A DNA stretch of 35,025 nt from Desulfobacterales bacterium. GTDB lineage: Bacteria > Desulfobacterota > Desulfobacteria > Desulfobacterales > C00003060. The notes under the pieces were generated by a model that saw only the letters and a program-made list of their open reading frames with translations, did not search any database and was not told where the DNA came from. Position 1 is the stretch's first letter. Every line of letters begins with the position of its first letter. The translations under genes were made by a program, and so were the position numbers. This document shows, piece by piece, positions 24,957 to 32,895 of this stretch. The DNA lies in NCBI GenBank assembly GCA_013375375.1, contig JABXJX010000010.1, positions 1 through 35,025 of the forward strand, given 5' to 3'.

Positions 24957-26987
24957 CTACAGCAATGTTTGTAAATAGGCCACCAATATATCAACCAAAG
25001 AGGTTATTTCTTGCTGGATTTCCGGGTCCGTGACCCAATCATTATTGGGGTTCCCACCAACAGAACCATCTGCCTTGGCTCTGATATCATTCAGTAATTT
25101 ATCTATCGCATCCTGATAGTCGCCTGCATCTATCAAGGCAATCGCATCAGCAAGTTTCTCGGACAGGGCGTTTTGCCGTTGAGCGGCATTGTTTTTAAAC
25201 ACATCAGCCGGCAAATCCTGGATATAATCATCGATTGACCCTATAGCCTCTTGAGGGCTCGCCACAGTGATGGTTGTTGTGCTTTCTCCCACTCCGCCAT
25301 CATCGTCCGTCACTGTCAAAGTTACAGTATAGGATCCGGGTGCTGAATATGCATATGTCATTGTGCATGTGCCGGTGGCATCCGGCTGCTCATTTTCTTC
25401 TTCGAGAGTACCGGCATCACCTGACCCATCACCAAAATCCCAATAAGACTCATGGGTATCCAACCATCCTGGATCCGTGAAACTGCCATGGAATGTCAGT
25501 TCGTGATACGGCAGTATGAATTCCGGCTCAGGCTGTTCAACAGAATCTATACTGACAGTTGGCGGAAGATTGAAAATATTAACAGTTGTCATGTCTGTAT
25601 CTGTAAGCCCGCCATTGTCTGTCACTCTTAAGGTAACACTGCCTGTATAGTCATCACCCCATGTGTGGGTGATAGTCGGTGACGCAGAGCTCGCATCATA
25701 TATTCCATCATCATCAAAATCCCATTCATACAATACAATCGTGCCGTCAGGGTCTGTCGAACCTGAAGCGTCAAGGGTAACCGCAGCGCCTTCGTCACCA
25801 GCATAAGGTCCGCCAGCATCAGCTATGGGAGGCTGATTCTGCGACACTTGACCAGAGAGTTTGGCAATGAACACATCGCTATATCCTGCAGAGGTCTGAC
25901 CCGGAAAGATACCGTAAGTCTGCCCTGTGACATAGGCGTTTCCTGAGAAGTCCAAGGCTATTCCATAACCGCTGACAACGCTGCTCGATCCGAACTGTCT
26001 GAGCCAAAGCTGGTTACCTGCGCCATCGTACTTGGCAACGAACGCATCGTAACTTCCTGCAGAGGTCTGACCCGGCAAGGTGCTTGCAGTATATCCCGTC
26101 ATATAGGCATTTCCTGAGGAGTCCAAGGCTATGCTATGAGCTATTTCATGACTGCTCGATCCGAACTGTCTGAGCCAAAGCTGATTACCTGTGCCATCGT
26201 ACTTGGCAACGTACACATCATAACCTCCTTGATTGTAGGTCTGCCCCGGGAAAGTACCGTATGTTCCCCCCGACACATAGATGTTTCCTGATGAGTCCAA
26301 GGCCATCGCAGAACTATAGTCAAGATGGCTCGTCCCGAATTGCTTAAGCCAGATCTGGTTCCCTGCGCCATCGTACTTGGCAATGAACGCATCGTCATCT
26401 CCTGCAGAGGTCTGACCCGGGAAGGTGCCGCCACACGTCCCCCCCGACACATAGACGTTTCCTGATGAGTCCAAGGCTATTCTACGAGCGAAGTCCCCAT
26501 GGCTCGTCCCGAACTGCCTGAGCCAGATCTGGTTCCCTGCGCCATCGTATTTGGCAATGAACGCATCGTAATATCCTGCAGAGGTCTGACCCGGAAAGAT
26601 ACCGTAAGTATTCCCCGCCACATAGACGTTTCCTGATGAGTCCAAGGCCATTTCATAGACGAGGTCCCAACTGCTCGTTCCAAACTGCCTGAGCCAGATC
26701 TGGTTCCCTGCGCCATCGTATTTGGCAATGAATACATCGCGATATCCTGCAGAGGTCTGACCCGGAAAGATACCGTACGTATACCCTGTCACATAGACGT
26801 TTCCTGATGAGTCCGGGGCTATTTCATAGGCGGAGTCATGACCGCCTGTCCCAAACTGCCTGACCCACTCGATTTCCGGAGCTTGTGCCTCTGCAGATAC
26901 GGCAGTCGATACAACTAACGCTATCGTGGTTGCACATATCAACGCCGCTATTGCAAATGCTATACTTTTTATTTTTATCCTTTTCAT
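24957..26987 (-). CDS. Exported SBBP-repeat and PKD-domain protein under riboswitch control
   Basis: A predicted secreted or surface protein of 676 residues from ATG 26987, chosen because AAGGGGGG lies a few bases upstream and a clear signal peptide follows (MKRIKIKSIAFAIAALICA, cleavage near SAEAQA). Residues about 60-380 hold six SBBP repeats of 52-54 residues with cores such as ALDSSGNVYVSG, FPGQTSAG and FIAKYDGAGNQIWLRQFG, probably a beta-propeller. Residues about 382-575 hold two PKD domains (YEWDFDDDGIYD, SYWDFGDGSGD). The tail (about 577-676) is acidic and helical (GDYQDAIDKLLNDIRAKADG) and unrecognised. It probably works in adhesion or matrix; inference only. A sigma-54 promoter and c-di-GMP-I riboswitch control it. 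Confidence 0.9.
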   Translation of the reverse strand: MKRIKIKSIAFAIAALICATTIALVVSTAVSAEAQAPEIEWVRQFGTGGHDSAYEIAPDSSGNVYVTGYTYGIFPGQTSAGYRDVFIAKYDGAGNQIWLRQFGTSSWDLVYEMALDSSGNVYVAGNTYGIFPGQTSAGYYDAFIAKYDGAGNQIWLRQFGTSHGDFARRIALDSSGNVYVSGGTCGGTFPGQTSAGDDDAFIAKYDGAGNQIWLKQFGTSHLDYSSAMALDSSGNIYVSGGTYGTFPGQTYNQGGYDVYVAKYDGTGNQLWLRQFGSSSHEIAHSIALDSSGNAYMTGYTASTLPGQTSAGSYDAFVAKYDGAGNQLWLRQFGSSSVVSGYGIALDFSGNAYVTGQTYGIFPGQTSAGYSDVFIAKLSGQVSQNQPPIADAGGPYAGDEGAAVTLDASGSTDPDGTIVLYEWDFDDDGIYDASSASPTITHTWGDDYTGSVTLRVTDNGGLTDTDMTTVNIFNLPPTVSIDSVEQPEPEFILPYHELTFHGSFTDPGWLDTHESYWDFGDGSGDAGTLEEENEQPDATGTCTMTYAYSAPGSYTVTLTVTDDDGGVGESTTTITVASPQEAIGSIDDYIQDLPADVFKNNAAQRQNALSEKLADAIALIDAGDYQDAIDKLLNDIRAKADGSVGGNPNNDWVTDPEIQQEITSLVDILVAYLQTLL
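25860..26860 (-). repeat. Six tandem DNA repeats of about 160 bp coding SBBP units
   Basis: Repeats are near-identical at DNA level, with the phrase tcgtacttggcaacgaacgc and variants recurring about every 155-162 bp. Homogeneity suggests recent duplication or gene conversion, and copy number could vary by slippage. Confidence 0.85.
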
Positions 26988-27004
26988 AGCACCCCCCTTG
27001 CAAC

Positions 27005-27039
27005 AAAAAAGCCCACCCTTCACAAAGAAGAGTGGGCTT
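27005..27039 (-). terminator. Intrinsic terminator of the riboswitch expression platform
   Basis: A 13-bp stem with one wobble (AAGCCCACTCTTC at 27039-27027, against GAAGGGTGGGCTT at 27021-27009), a 5-base loop, and a run of T residues after it. The 5' arm contains CCCACTCTT, complementary to the aptamer at 27112-27120. It lies 18 bases upstream of the ATG of the SBBP gene. Confidence 0.9.
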
Positions 27040-27047
27040 AATACACT

Positions 27048-27150
27048 AAACGTTTCGGCAATTCAGCCGCCATATCCCGGTAGCTCGGGATGTAGGCCTG
27101 TAACTTTGCGTCCCACTCTTTCGAGAGGCTTGCCTTTATCGAACTTCGAG
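27048..27150 (-). ncRNA. Cyclic di-GMP-I (GEMM-I) riboswitch aptamer
   Basis: Read on the minus strand it shows in order: AAAGGCAAGCC, a GAAA tetraloop hairpin (CTCTC-GAAA-GAG), GGGACGCAAAG, GGCCTA, a second hairpin (ATCCCG with CGGGAT), then GGCGGCTGAATTGCCGA. This order is the GEMM-I pattern. Aligning with the known Vc2 aptamer, the ligand-contact residues G20, A47 and C92 fall on bases 27133, 27106 and 27058 and are conserved. G rather than A at position 20 predicts c-di-GMP rather than cGAMP preference. It is followed directly by a terminator and the SBBP/PKD gene. Confidence 0.92.
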
Positions 27151-27230
27151 GTTTAAAAGAGCAATCGAAGCCGTACTTCTTCATTTATCGTGAAAGCCAG
27201 CCCAAATGTTTAGTCTTTTTGTGGCAGAGT

Positions 27231-27262
27231 GGCAGACTAAAACACAGCAAAATACCTGCCAA
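27231..27262 (-). promoter_or_regulatory. Sigma-54 promoter of the riboswitch-SBBP transcript (32-bp repeat, copy 2)
   Basis: Identical over 32 bp to 22881-22912. Minus strand TTGGCAGG, four bases, TTGCT. Predicted start near 27235, leaving about 85 bases before the aptamer and a leader of about 248 bases before the ATG. Confidence 0.85.
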
Positions 27263-27277
27263 GTATATGCCCCAACC

Positions 27278-27310
27278 AAAAAACCCCGCCTCCCTTTCAG
27301 GAAGCGGGGT
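27278..27310 (-). terminator. Intrinsic terminator of the flagellin gene
   Basis: Stem ACCCCGC (27310-27304 on the minus strand) with GCGGGGT (27289-27283), extended inward, followed by six T residues. It lies about 80 bp after the flagellin stop. A gcgctatgcgctatgcgc word tract (27345-27372) precedes it. Confidence 0.9.
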
Positions 27311-27390
27311 CTTGGTTTGAGGTTTATTGCCTGCTTTGAGCCTTCACGCTTTGCGCTATGCGCTATGCGCTAAAATCAGCCCTTAGCCTA

Positions 27391-28806
27391 TTACCCCATC
27401 AACTGCAGCACGACCTGCGGTGCCATGTTCGCCTGGGCAAGCATGGCAGTACCGGCCTGGAGCAGGATCTGGTTCTTGGTAAACGCGGTCATCTCAGCGG
27501 CCATATCCACGTCACGGATGACCGATTCAGCAGCCTGAATGTTCTCAATGGTCGTGGCCAGGTTCGCAGCAGCATAAGACAACCGGTTCTGGGCGGCGCC
27601 TACACCACCCCTAACTCCTACCAGGGTCGAGATAGCAGAGTCAATTGTGTCAAGGGCAGATTGTGCGCCGGCGGCAGTGGTATAATCCAGAGCGTCTATG
27701 CTAAGGCCGGACGCGGTGGCATCCCCAAGACTGATGTCGACCCGGTCATTAGCGGTGTTGCCTGCGCCCACCTGGAAAGTGGAGGCACCGCTGCTGCTGA
27801 CTACAAATTTGAGGGTGTCAAACTCATCATCCGCATACCCTGAGTTGAGAGTGAGTTTAATACCAAGTTGATCAAAGTCAACAGTCTGCGCAGAACCATC
27901 TACAGTGGTCACGGTCTGGGCATCACTGGTTCTGGAGTTAGTAAGTGTAATAGAGTTTGCAGTGGCGCTGGTTACTGACCAGGTCCCGGTCGGGGTAGTG
28001 TTCGATACCGACATAGATGAATACCCGATATCAGACACCGCAAATGTGTCGCCTGCAAGGCTTGTAGTGGTTAAAGCGCTCTCTCCGGTTACGGTCAGAC
28101 CGATATCACTGAAACTTAGTGTCTTGGCCGTTGCATTGTACGTCCCCACATAGACAACACTATTTGTTCCGCCAGTTGCAGAAACACCACTAGACAATGT
28201 GGCACCCATTGTGGCAAGGGTGTATGTCTGCGCAACAAGATCAGCCACATCGGAGGCAAAAGTGAAACTAACAGTGGCGGTATTGGTGCCAGTATCAGTA
28301 TATAAATATTTATTACCATTAACTGTATCGAGGTCATACGTAGTATCAACAAGTTCGTTACCCCATGCAGCCGAATACGTACCGAACGTTCCGTCAATGA
28401 GCTTTGACCCGGCGTATTCGGTTACGTTGGCAATCCGGTCGATTTCTTCGACCAACTCTTCCTTTTCCGCTTCGAGCTTGTCCAGGTTGGCTCCTGCATT
28501 GGCTGATGCAGCCTGGGTGGCCAGCTCTTTCAAGCGGGTCAGCATGTTGCCTATCTGGTCCATGGCGCCCTCACCAACCTGAAGCAGAGAAGCAGCCTCA
28601 GAGGTGTTACGCGAAGCCACACCAAAACTGGCTATGTCCGCGCGGAAACCTTGCGAAATAGCCAGACCGGCTGCATCATCGGCCGCACGGTTGATCCGAT
28701 AACCGGACGAAAGCCTTTCAAGAGATTTGGCCAGCCCGGCGTCGGAAATACTCAACATGCGATGAGCGTTCATCGCCGCGATATTGTGTTGAATTCTAAG
28801 TCCCAT
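27391..28806 (-). CDS. fliC: Flagellin
   Basis: Flagellin is the filament subunit, exported through the flagellar type III apparatus. The 471-residue protein has the conserved N-terminal D0/D1 (LRIQHNIAAMNAHRMLSISD, then RLSSGYRINRAADDAAGLAI, about 1-150) and the C-terminal D1/D0 (AAQNRLSYAAANLATTIENI, then ILLQAGTAMLAQANMAPQVVLQLMG). The centre (about 150-340) is a serine/threonine-rich variable domain, exposed on the filament and a possible O-glycosylation target. An AAGGAGG site precedes ATG 28806. The sigma-28 promoter is 230 bp upstream, and three glycosyltransferase genes are just upstream of that. Confidence 0.98.
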   Translation of the reverse strand: MGLRIQHNIAAMNAHRMLSISDAGLAKSLERLSSGYRINRAADDAAGLAISQGFRADIASFGVASRNTSEAASLLQVGEGAMDQIGNMLTRLKELATQAASANAGANLDKLEAEKEELVEEIDRIANVTEYAGSKLIDGTFGTYSAAWGNELVDTTYDLDTVNGNKYLYTDTGTNTATVSFTFASDVADLVAQTYTLATMGATLSSGVSATGGTNSVVYVGTYNATAKTLSFSDIGLTVTGESALTTTSLAGDTFAVSDIGYSSMSVSNTTPTGTWSVTSATANSITLTNSRTSDAQTVTTVDGSAQTVDFDQLGIKLTLNSGYADDEFDTLKFVVSSSGASTFQVGAGNTANDRVDISLGDATASGLSIDALDYTTAAGAQSALDTIDSAISTLVGVRGGVGAAQNRLSYAAANLATTIENIQAAESVIRDVDMAAEMTAFTKNQILLQAGTAMLAQANMAPQVVLQLMG

Positions 28807-28826
28807 AGTTTTATCCTCCTTGATTT

Positions 28827-28977
28827 TTGGTCATTAGTCACTGGTCATTTGTCATTAGTGACTTAATGCCTGTTTTTTTGCCCTAGCTGTCAGCTATCAG
28901 CCGTCAGCTATGAGCACCTTGGCATCCCTGCCAAAATGGTTTTCTGTCTACTGACTACTGTCTTCTGGCTACTGGTA
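28827..28977. repeat. Stuttering-word tract in the flagellin leader
   Basis: Three word families in sequence: ggtcattagtcactggtcat words, agctgtcagctatcagccg words, and ctactgactactgtcttctg words. It lies inside the predicted 220-base untranslated leader of flagellin. Nothing coding. Confidence 0.6.
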
Positions 28978-29034
28978 ATATCATCCCTCCTTTCTTCATG
29001 AATTGAACGGACTTAATCCTCAAATTTGATTATT

Positions 29035-29062
29035 TTATCGGAAGAACAGGGGATTCACTTTA
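29035..29062 (-). promoter_or_regulatory. Sigma-28 promoter of flagellin
   Basis: Minus strand: TAAA, 16 bases, TCCGATAA. One base from the FliA -10 consensus, with spacing one longer than the E. coli optimum. Predicted start near 29028. Confidence 0.8.
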
Positions 29063-29133
29063 GGATTTTTTCGAGGGGGTATTTTATGGAGGGATATGGG
29101 AAACGTCTTTAAGGTGGGCAGTTTTCAGCGGAG

Positions 29134-31146
29134 CTATGCGGAGCTGAGCTCACCACTCTCTAATCTCTCTGTCATTATCTGTACAAGGTTCAAGTTTTCC
29201 GGGTTCTTGGGATCTATGGCCAGGGCCGCCTCCAGGATCTTTGCAGCGCGTTCGTATTCACCCATGCCAAAGGCTGATTGTGCCAATCCTGTGAGCGCAT
29301 CCCCCCTTTCCGGCCCCAAAAGCAGTGCTATCTCAAGGGCAAGGTCGAAGGCCTTCAAGCGATCTTCCTTTAAGAGTTTTCCCGCGATACCAAGGAAAAG
29401 CTCGGCCAGTTGGGAAATCGATTCTATCAAAAAATCTGACGGCAAATCAAGACAGCGCAGCGCCTTTTCACAGGTTCCAACCATGGCCTCTATTTCTCCT
29501 GTTTCAAGGTAAGCCCTTGAAAGAGCGAGGCAAAGGTAAACATTTTCGGCAAAATCGGCCGCACTCTTTTCCAAATATTCCCTTGCCCGCGCATAATCCC
29601 CCTGTTTGAAGTAGAAAAGGCCCAAATTGAGATTGCCCTTCGGCGAATCCGGGTCGATGGCCAAAGCGGCGCGGTATTTTTCCTCGGCTATCTCCTTAGC
29701 CCCTCCGTCTTCCAGGGCCAGGCCCCAGTTAATCCAGGCATCAACATAATCCGGGCTTCTCTTTGCCGCTTTTTCAAAGGCCGCTGCGGCCTCATCATAT
29801 CTGTTCAGTTTCAGGAGGAGCGATCCCCGTTTAAAAGGAATTCCCGCGTTCTCTTCAAAGGTGCTTTCAATTTGATTATATAGCGCTACTGCCTCATCAA
29901 GTCGGCCCAAGCGCTCATAGTTTGCGCCCAGCTCCATAAGGCCATGCTTATACTGTCGTTCCTCTCGTGGCAATTCATCCAAAAACCAGGTCGCCTTTTC
30001 CCATTCCTTTAACAGTACCAAATTCAGCCCGATTTCTTGCCTCAAGGTGTCGGCGTCACATGCGGGAGCGCTCTTTGCCGCCTTGGTCAAGAAATCCACC
30101 CCTTCATCATGGTGACCGAGATATATATGGGCATATCCCATAGCTCGGTAAACGATCCAATCTTTGTGAGCGGTTTCAAACTGAAATGACTTAAACTGCG
30201 AAAAGTTTTCACAAAGTTCCTCGCGGAGCCTGAAGAATTCCCTCCCATGTTTAAGTATCTTATTATAGTCTTTCTTTACAAATCCAATTTGGACAATACA
30301 ATGATGGATGTCGATACTTTTATCGAAAAATCGAAGTGCCTCATTCGCGAGGGTCTCTGCCTCATCGATTCTTCCGAGGTTGATTAATGACATCACGGCA
30401 ATAAAGTATGTCCAGGAAAAATTGGTGTCTATTTTTCCCTGTGCCTCCATCATATCAAGCGTCAGCTTTGCGTCCTGATACGCCTTCTCATATTCCTTGG
30501 AAGACAGCCAGGTCATGGCCAGGTGGTGCCGCGTGGGGAGGTCGTCTGGGAAATCCTTGATCTGTTTATTTAGAAGGGCCAGCGACCTCTCTCGCTTTGC
30601 CTTAAGCTGCTCAGGAGAAAGGTCATAGCCATAATGCCAGATAGCTACGGGATAATGTGTCGCTTTTTTGTCTTTAAAAATCAACTGGTTGTGGACGTAT
30701 CCCTGGTAGTGGATACCAAGGCCGCTTCTGAAAAGCCTTGCAGACGTCCCTTCAGTGTGATAGTTTTTATTACTTAGAAAGCTTTTTACGTTAAATAGAA
30801 ACACGGGGGTGAGGGCTTCTTCCACACCCTTTCTCAGCATAGGTGCCGTTTCCGCATCCAATTCCTCATCCGCGTCCATGATTAGTATCCAGTCCCCTGT
30901 TGCATAGGAAATAGATTGATTACGATGTTTGCTGAAATTATTTTCCCATGGGTGATGATATACCTTGGCTCCATAGCTTTTGGCTATTTCAACGGTTCGG
31001 TCCGTGGACCCCGTATCCACGACAACAATTTCGTCCACATGGTCCTTTACGCTGTCCAGACACTGCGGAAGAAATTTTTCCTCGTCTTTCACGATCATGC
31101 ACAGAGAAATTCTTTTTTTATCCCTTTTCTGCTTTTTCTTAACCAT
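29134..31146 (-). CDS. GT2 glycosyltransferase with C-terminal TPR repeats
   Basis: The 670-residue protein opens with a lysine-rich segment and a GT-A family 2 domain (ISLCMIVKDEEKFLPQCLDS, VDTGSTDRT, DADEEL metal-binding motif; about 13-200). The remainder is TPR-like helices, clear from about 390 on (YVDAWINWGLALEDGG, GNLNLGLFYFKQGDYARARE). No membrane segment. Such TPR-GT2 proteins act in glycan or peptide glycosylation. Together with GT9 and GT41 genes directly before flagellin, flagellin modification is likely; sugar and target are unknown. GGAG precedes ATG 31146. Confidence 0.88.
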   Translation of the reverse strand: MVKKKQKRDKKRISLCMIVKDEEKFLPQCLDSVKDHVDEIVVVDTGSTDRTVEIAKSYGAKVYHHPWENNFSKHRNQSISYATGDWILIMDADEELDAETAPMLRKGVEEALTPVFLFNVKSFLSNKNYHTEGTSARLFRSGLGIHYQGYVHNQLIFKDKKATHYPVAIWHYGYDLSPEQLKAKRERSLALLNKQIKDFPDDLPTRHHLAMTWLSSKEYEKAYQDAKLTLDMMEAQGKIDTNFSWTYFIAVMSLINLGRIDEAETLANEALRFFDKSIDIHHCIVQIGFVKKDYNKILKHGREFFRLREELCENFSQFKSFQFETAHKDWIVYRAMGYAHIYLGHHDEGVDFLTKAAKSAPACDADTLRQEIGLNLVLLKEWEKATWFLDELPREERQYKHGLMELGANYERLGRLDEAVALYNQIESTFEENAGIPFKRGSLLLKLNRYDEAAAAFEKAAKRSPDYVDAWINWGLALEDGGAKEIAEEKYRAALAIDPDSPKGNLNLGLFYFKQGDYARAREYLEKSAADFAENVYLCLALSRAYLETGEIEAMVGTCEKALRCLDLPSDFLIESISQLAELFLGIAGKLLKEDRLKAFDLALEIALLLGPERGDALTGLAQSAFGMGEYERAAKILEAALAIDPKNPENLNLVQIMTERLESGELSSA

Positions 31147-31174
31147 TTTCTTTCTCCATCAGAGTGAAGTTTGT

Positions 31175-31229
31175 CTTTTTCGTGCTTTCGTGATTAGTTT
31201 CCTTTTTTGTATCCCGGCCTGTCCGGTTC
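31175..31229. repeat. cgtgctttcgtgat-type repeat, copy 2, forms the GT9 C-terminus
   Basis: Closely similar to 17724-17779. In this copy the reading frame runs into the repeat, and the last residues of the GT9 protein (EPDRPGYKKGN) are coded by it. Confidence 0.6.
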
Positions 31230-32846
31230 AGGAATTAATTCAGCTTCCAAATTTCTTATAAACAATTTCGCAATTCCCCAAAGCTTCGAATACTTATCTT
31301 TAAATTGACGGGCAAGCTCAGGATATTGAACAAAATCCATGTCCATGATTTCAATATTATGCAAGTGTTTAATCATGCCGAGTGAGCCGTCTAATTTTGA
31401 GATATTCGTCTCAACTTTGCCCAGATCCTCAGCTAAGGATATAACCCTGGCTTGATTTATCGGTCTTCTGCCAAATTCTTTTATAATTTTTTGGGCTGCT
31501 TTTATTCCCAGAGAATATTCTTCCATCAAGCGATTCAATCCTTTCTTGTACTCCTCCACCTTCGCGGCGAATCCATCTACGGTCCTCATTCTTGGCATCA
31601 GCTCCTCAACAAAGGATCTATCATGCTCCAGGCCTAATGCAGCCTCCCACATTACCCTGTTCATGAATCCCGCTTGATATTGCTCTGAAATAGTTGACGA
31701 TATCGGCGCATAGACAAGGGTGCCATTAGAAAGGAAGCCGGACTGATATACCGATAAGTTGGGAAAATCAAAGCTTAGATCACTTTTTCCGTCAAGAATC
31801 ATCTCCGCGACCTGGCTTACGGCCTCGACACTCAAATAATTTCTACACTCCATCTCTTCACACATTTCTCTTTCATGGCAGGGGGAGCACGGCAGCTCTG
31901 CCTGGATAATGACGTTGCCTTTTCCATAAGGCGCGGTCTCTGAAAAATAGGCTGTTGAAAAGTACAGCCCCAAAACCTTTGTCTTGACCGCTGCGGCAAT
32001 ATGTATCGGACCGGTATCGTTGCTTATAAGAAGGTCACAGTGCTCGATTACGGCAGGCAAATCAGCAAGGCCTGTTTTGCCAATCAAGTCAATTACAGGA
32101 AACTCAGCTTGCCTTTGGAACCTGTCACCTATTTCTCTTTCTTTTTCACTCCCCAGGAGCACGATCTCAACATCCGTACGTTTTATTAACTGATCGGCAA
32201 GTAAAACAAAATTGTCTGCCGGCCATGCCCGGTGAAGTTTATTTGCCCCCATCTGAAAAGCGATTAATCTGCCTTTCTCCTCGTAGCCATTTGCCTTCAA
32301 GAGCGCGTATGCTTTGTCACGATCATCCGCCGCAACTTCCAGATAATCTTCTATTGGTTTCTGTGGTATGCCGCCTATCCCCACGTACATATCAACAAGA
32401 TTGAAAGGATTCTGGGTTCTGTTCCGTGAAAAAGCAAAAAGGTATTTTACCCAATCACCCGAGAGCCTGATCTCTCCATCATGTGCGTTGATTCGTCCGG
32501 TTTTCCTTTTTCCGTTAACCCTTTCACAAATGCGTCCCGAGCCTAATGTATGAGTTAAGTTGATGATAAAATCATAGTCTTCTCTTAGTTCGGGGATCTC
32601 CAGTATGGGATCTATGTTTGAAAGATTTACCTGATCGTCCGGCTTCAGCACCTTCTTAACATCTCCGAAGGGCAAGTAAATCAATCGATCTGCCAGCCGG
32701 CTATTTCCTATAACTTCACTGAACTCCCGTACGCACATCAGCGAAATTTCACAGTCTGCCTTTTCCTGTTTTAACCTTTTTAACAAAGGAAGCGTTTGAA
32801 CCAAATCTCCCATTCGACTCAATTGTACAACGAGTATCTTTTCCAT
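31194..32846 (-). CDS. Glycosyltransferase family 9 (heptosyltransferase-like)
   Basis: From ATG 32846 (AGAGGA upstream; the longer frame to 32939 overlaps the neighbour and is unlikely) the protein has 550 residues. Residues about 1-350 are a GT-B family 9 enzyme: ILVVQLSRMGDLVQTLPLLK, FQMGANKLHRAWPADNF, and CDLLISNDTGPIHIAAAVKT. A cysteine motif (CSPCHEREMCEEMECRNYL) follows. The remaining 200 residues are a helical extension with no recognised fold. GT9 enzymes transfer heptose-like sugars from nucleotide donors. The position between GT41 and GT2 and before flagellin suggests flagellin glycan building rather than LPS core, but either is possible. Confidence 0.88.
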   Translation of the reverse strand: MEKILVVQLSRMGDLVQTLPLLKRLKQEKADCEISLMCVREFSEVIGNSRLADRLIYLPFGDVKKVLKPDDQVNLSNIDPILEIPELREDYDFIINLTHTLGSGRICERVNGKRKTGRINAHDGEIRLSGDWVKYLFAFSRNRTQNPFNLVDMYVGIGGIPQKPIEDYLEVAADDRDKAYALLKANGYEEKGRLIAFQMGANKLHRAWPADNFVLLADQLIKRTDVEIVLLGSEKEREIGDRFQRQAEFPVIDLIGKTGLADLPAVIEHCDLLISNDTGPIHIAAAVKTKVLGLYFSTAYFSETAPYGKGNVIIQAELPCSPCHEREMCEEMECRNYLSVEAVSQVAEMILDGKSDLSFDFPNLSVYQSGFLSNGTLVYAPISSTISEQYQAGFMNRVMWEAALGLEHDRSFVEELMPRMRTVDGFAAKVEEYKKGLNRLMEEYSLGIKAAQKIIKEFGRRPINQARVISLAEDLGKVETNISKLDGSLGMIKHLHNIEIMDMDFVQYPELARQFKDKYSKLWGIAKLFIRNLEAELIPEPDRPGYKKGN

Positions 32847-32895
32847 ACTGAATCCTCTTTTGCTATTTGGGGTTACATTGTCTGACCCACAAAGG

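Noticed and set aside
25860-26860. CRISPR-like periodic repeats
   Set aside because: The repeats are about 160 bp, in frame and encode SBBP units; spacing and size do not fit CRISPR.
28907-28940. Possible sigma-54 site upstream of flagellin
   Set aside because: A TTGGCA box is present but no TTGC at the required 12-base spacing; the sigma-28 site explains flagellin better.
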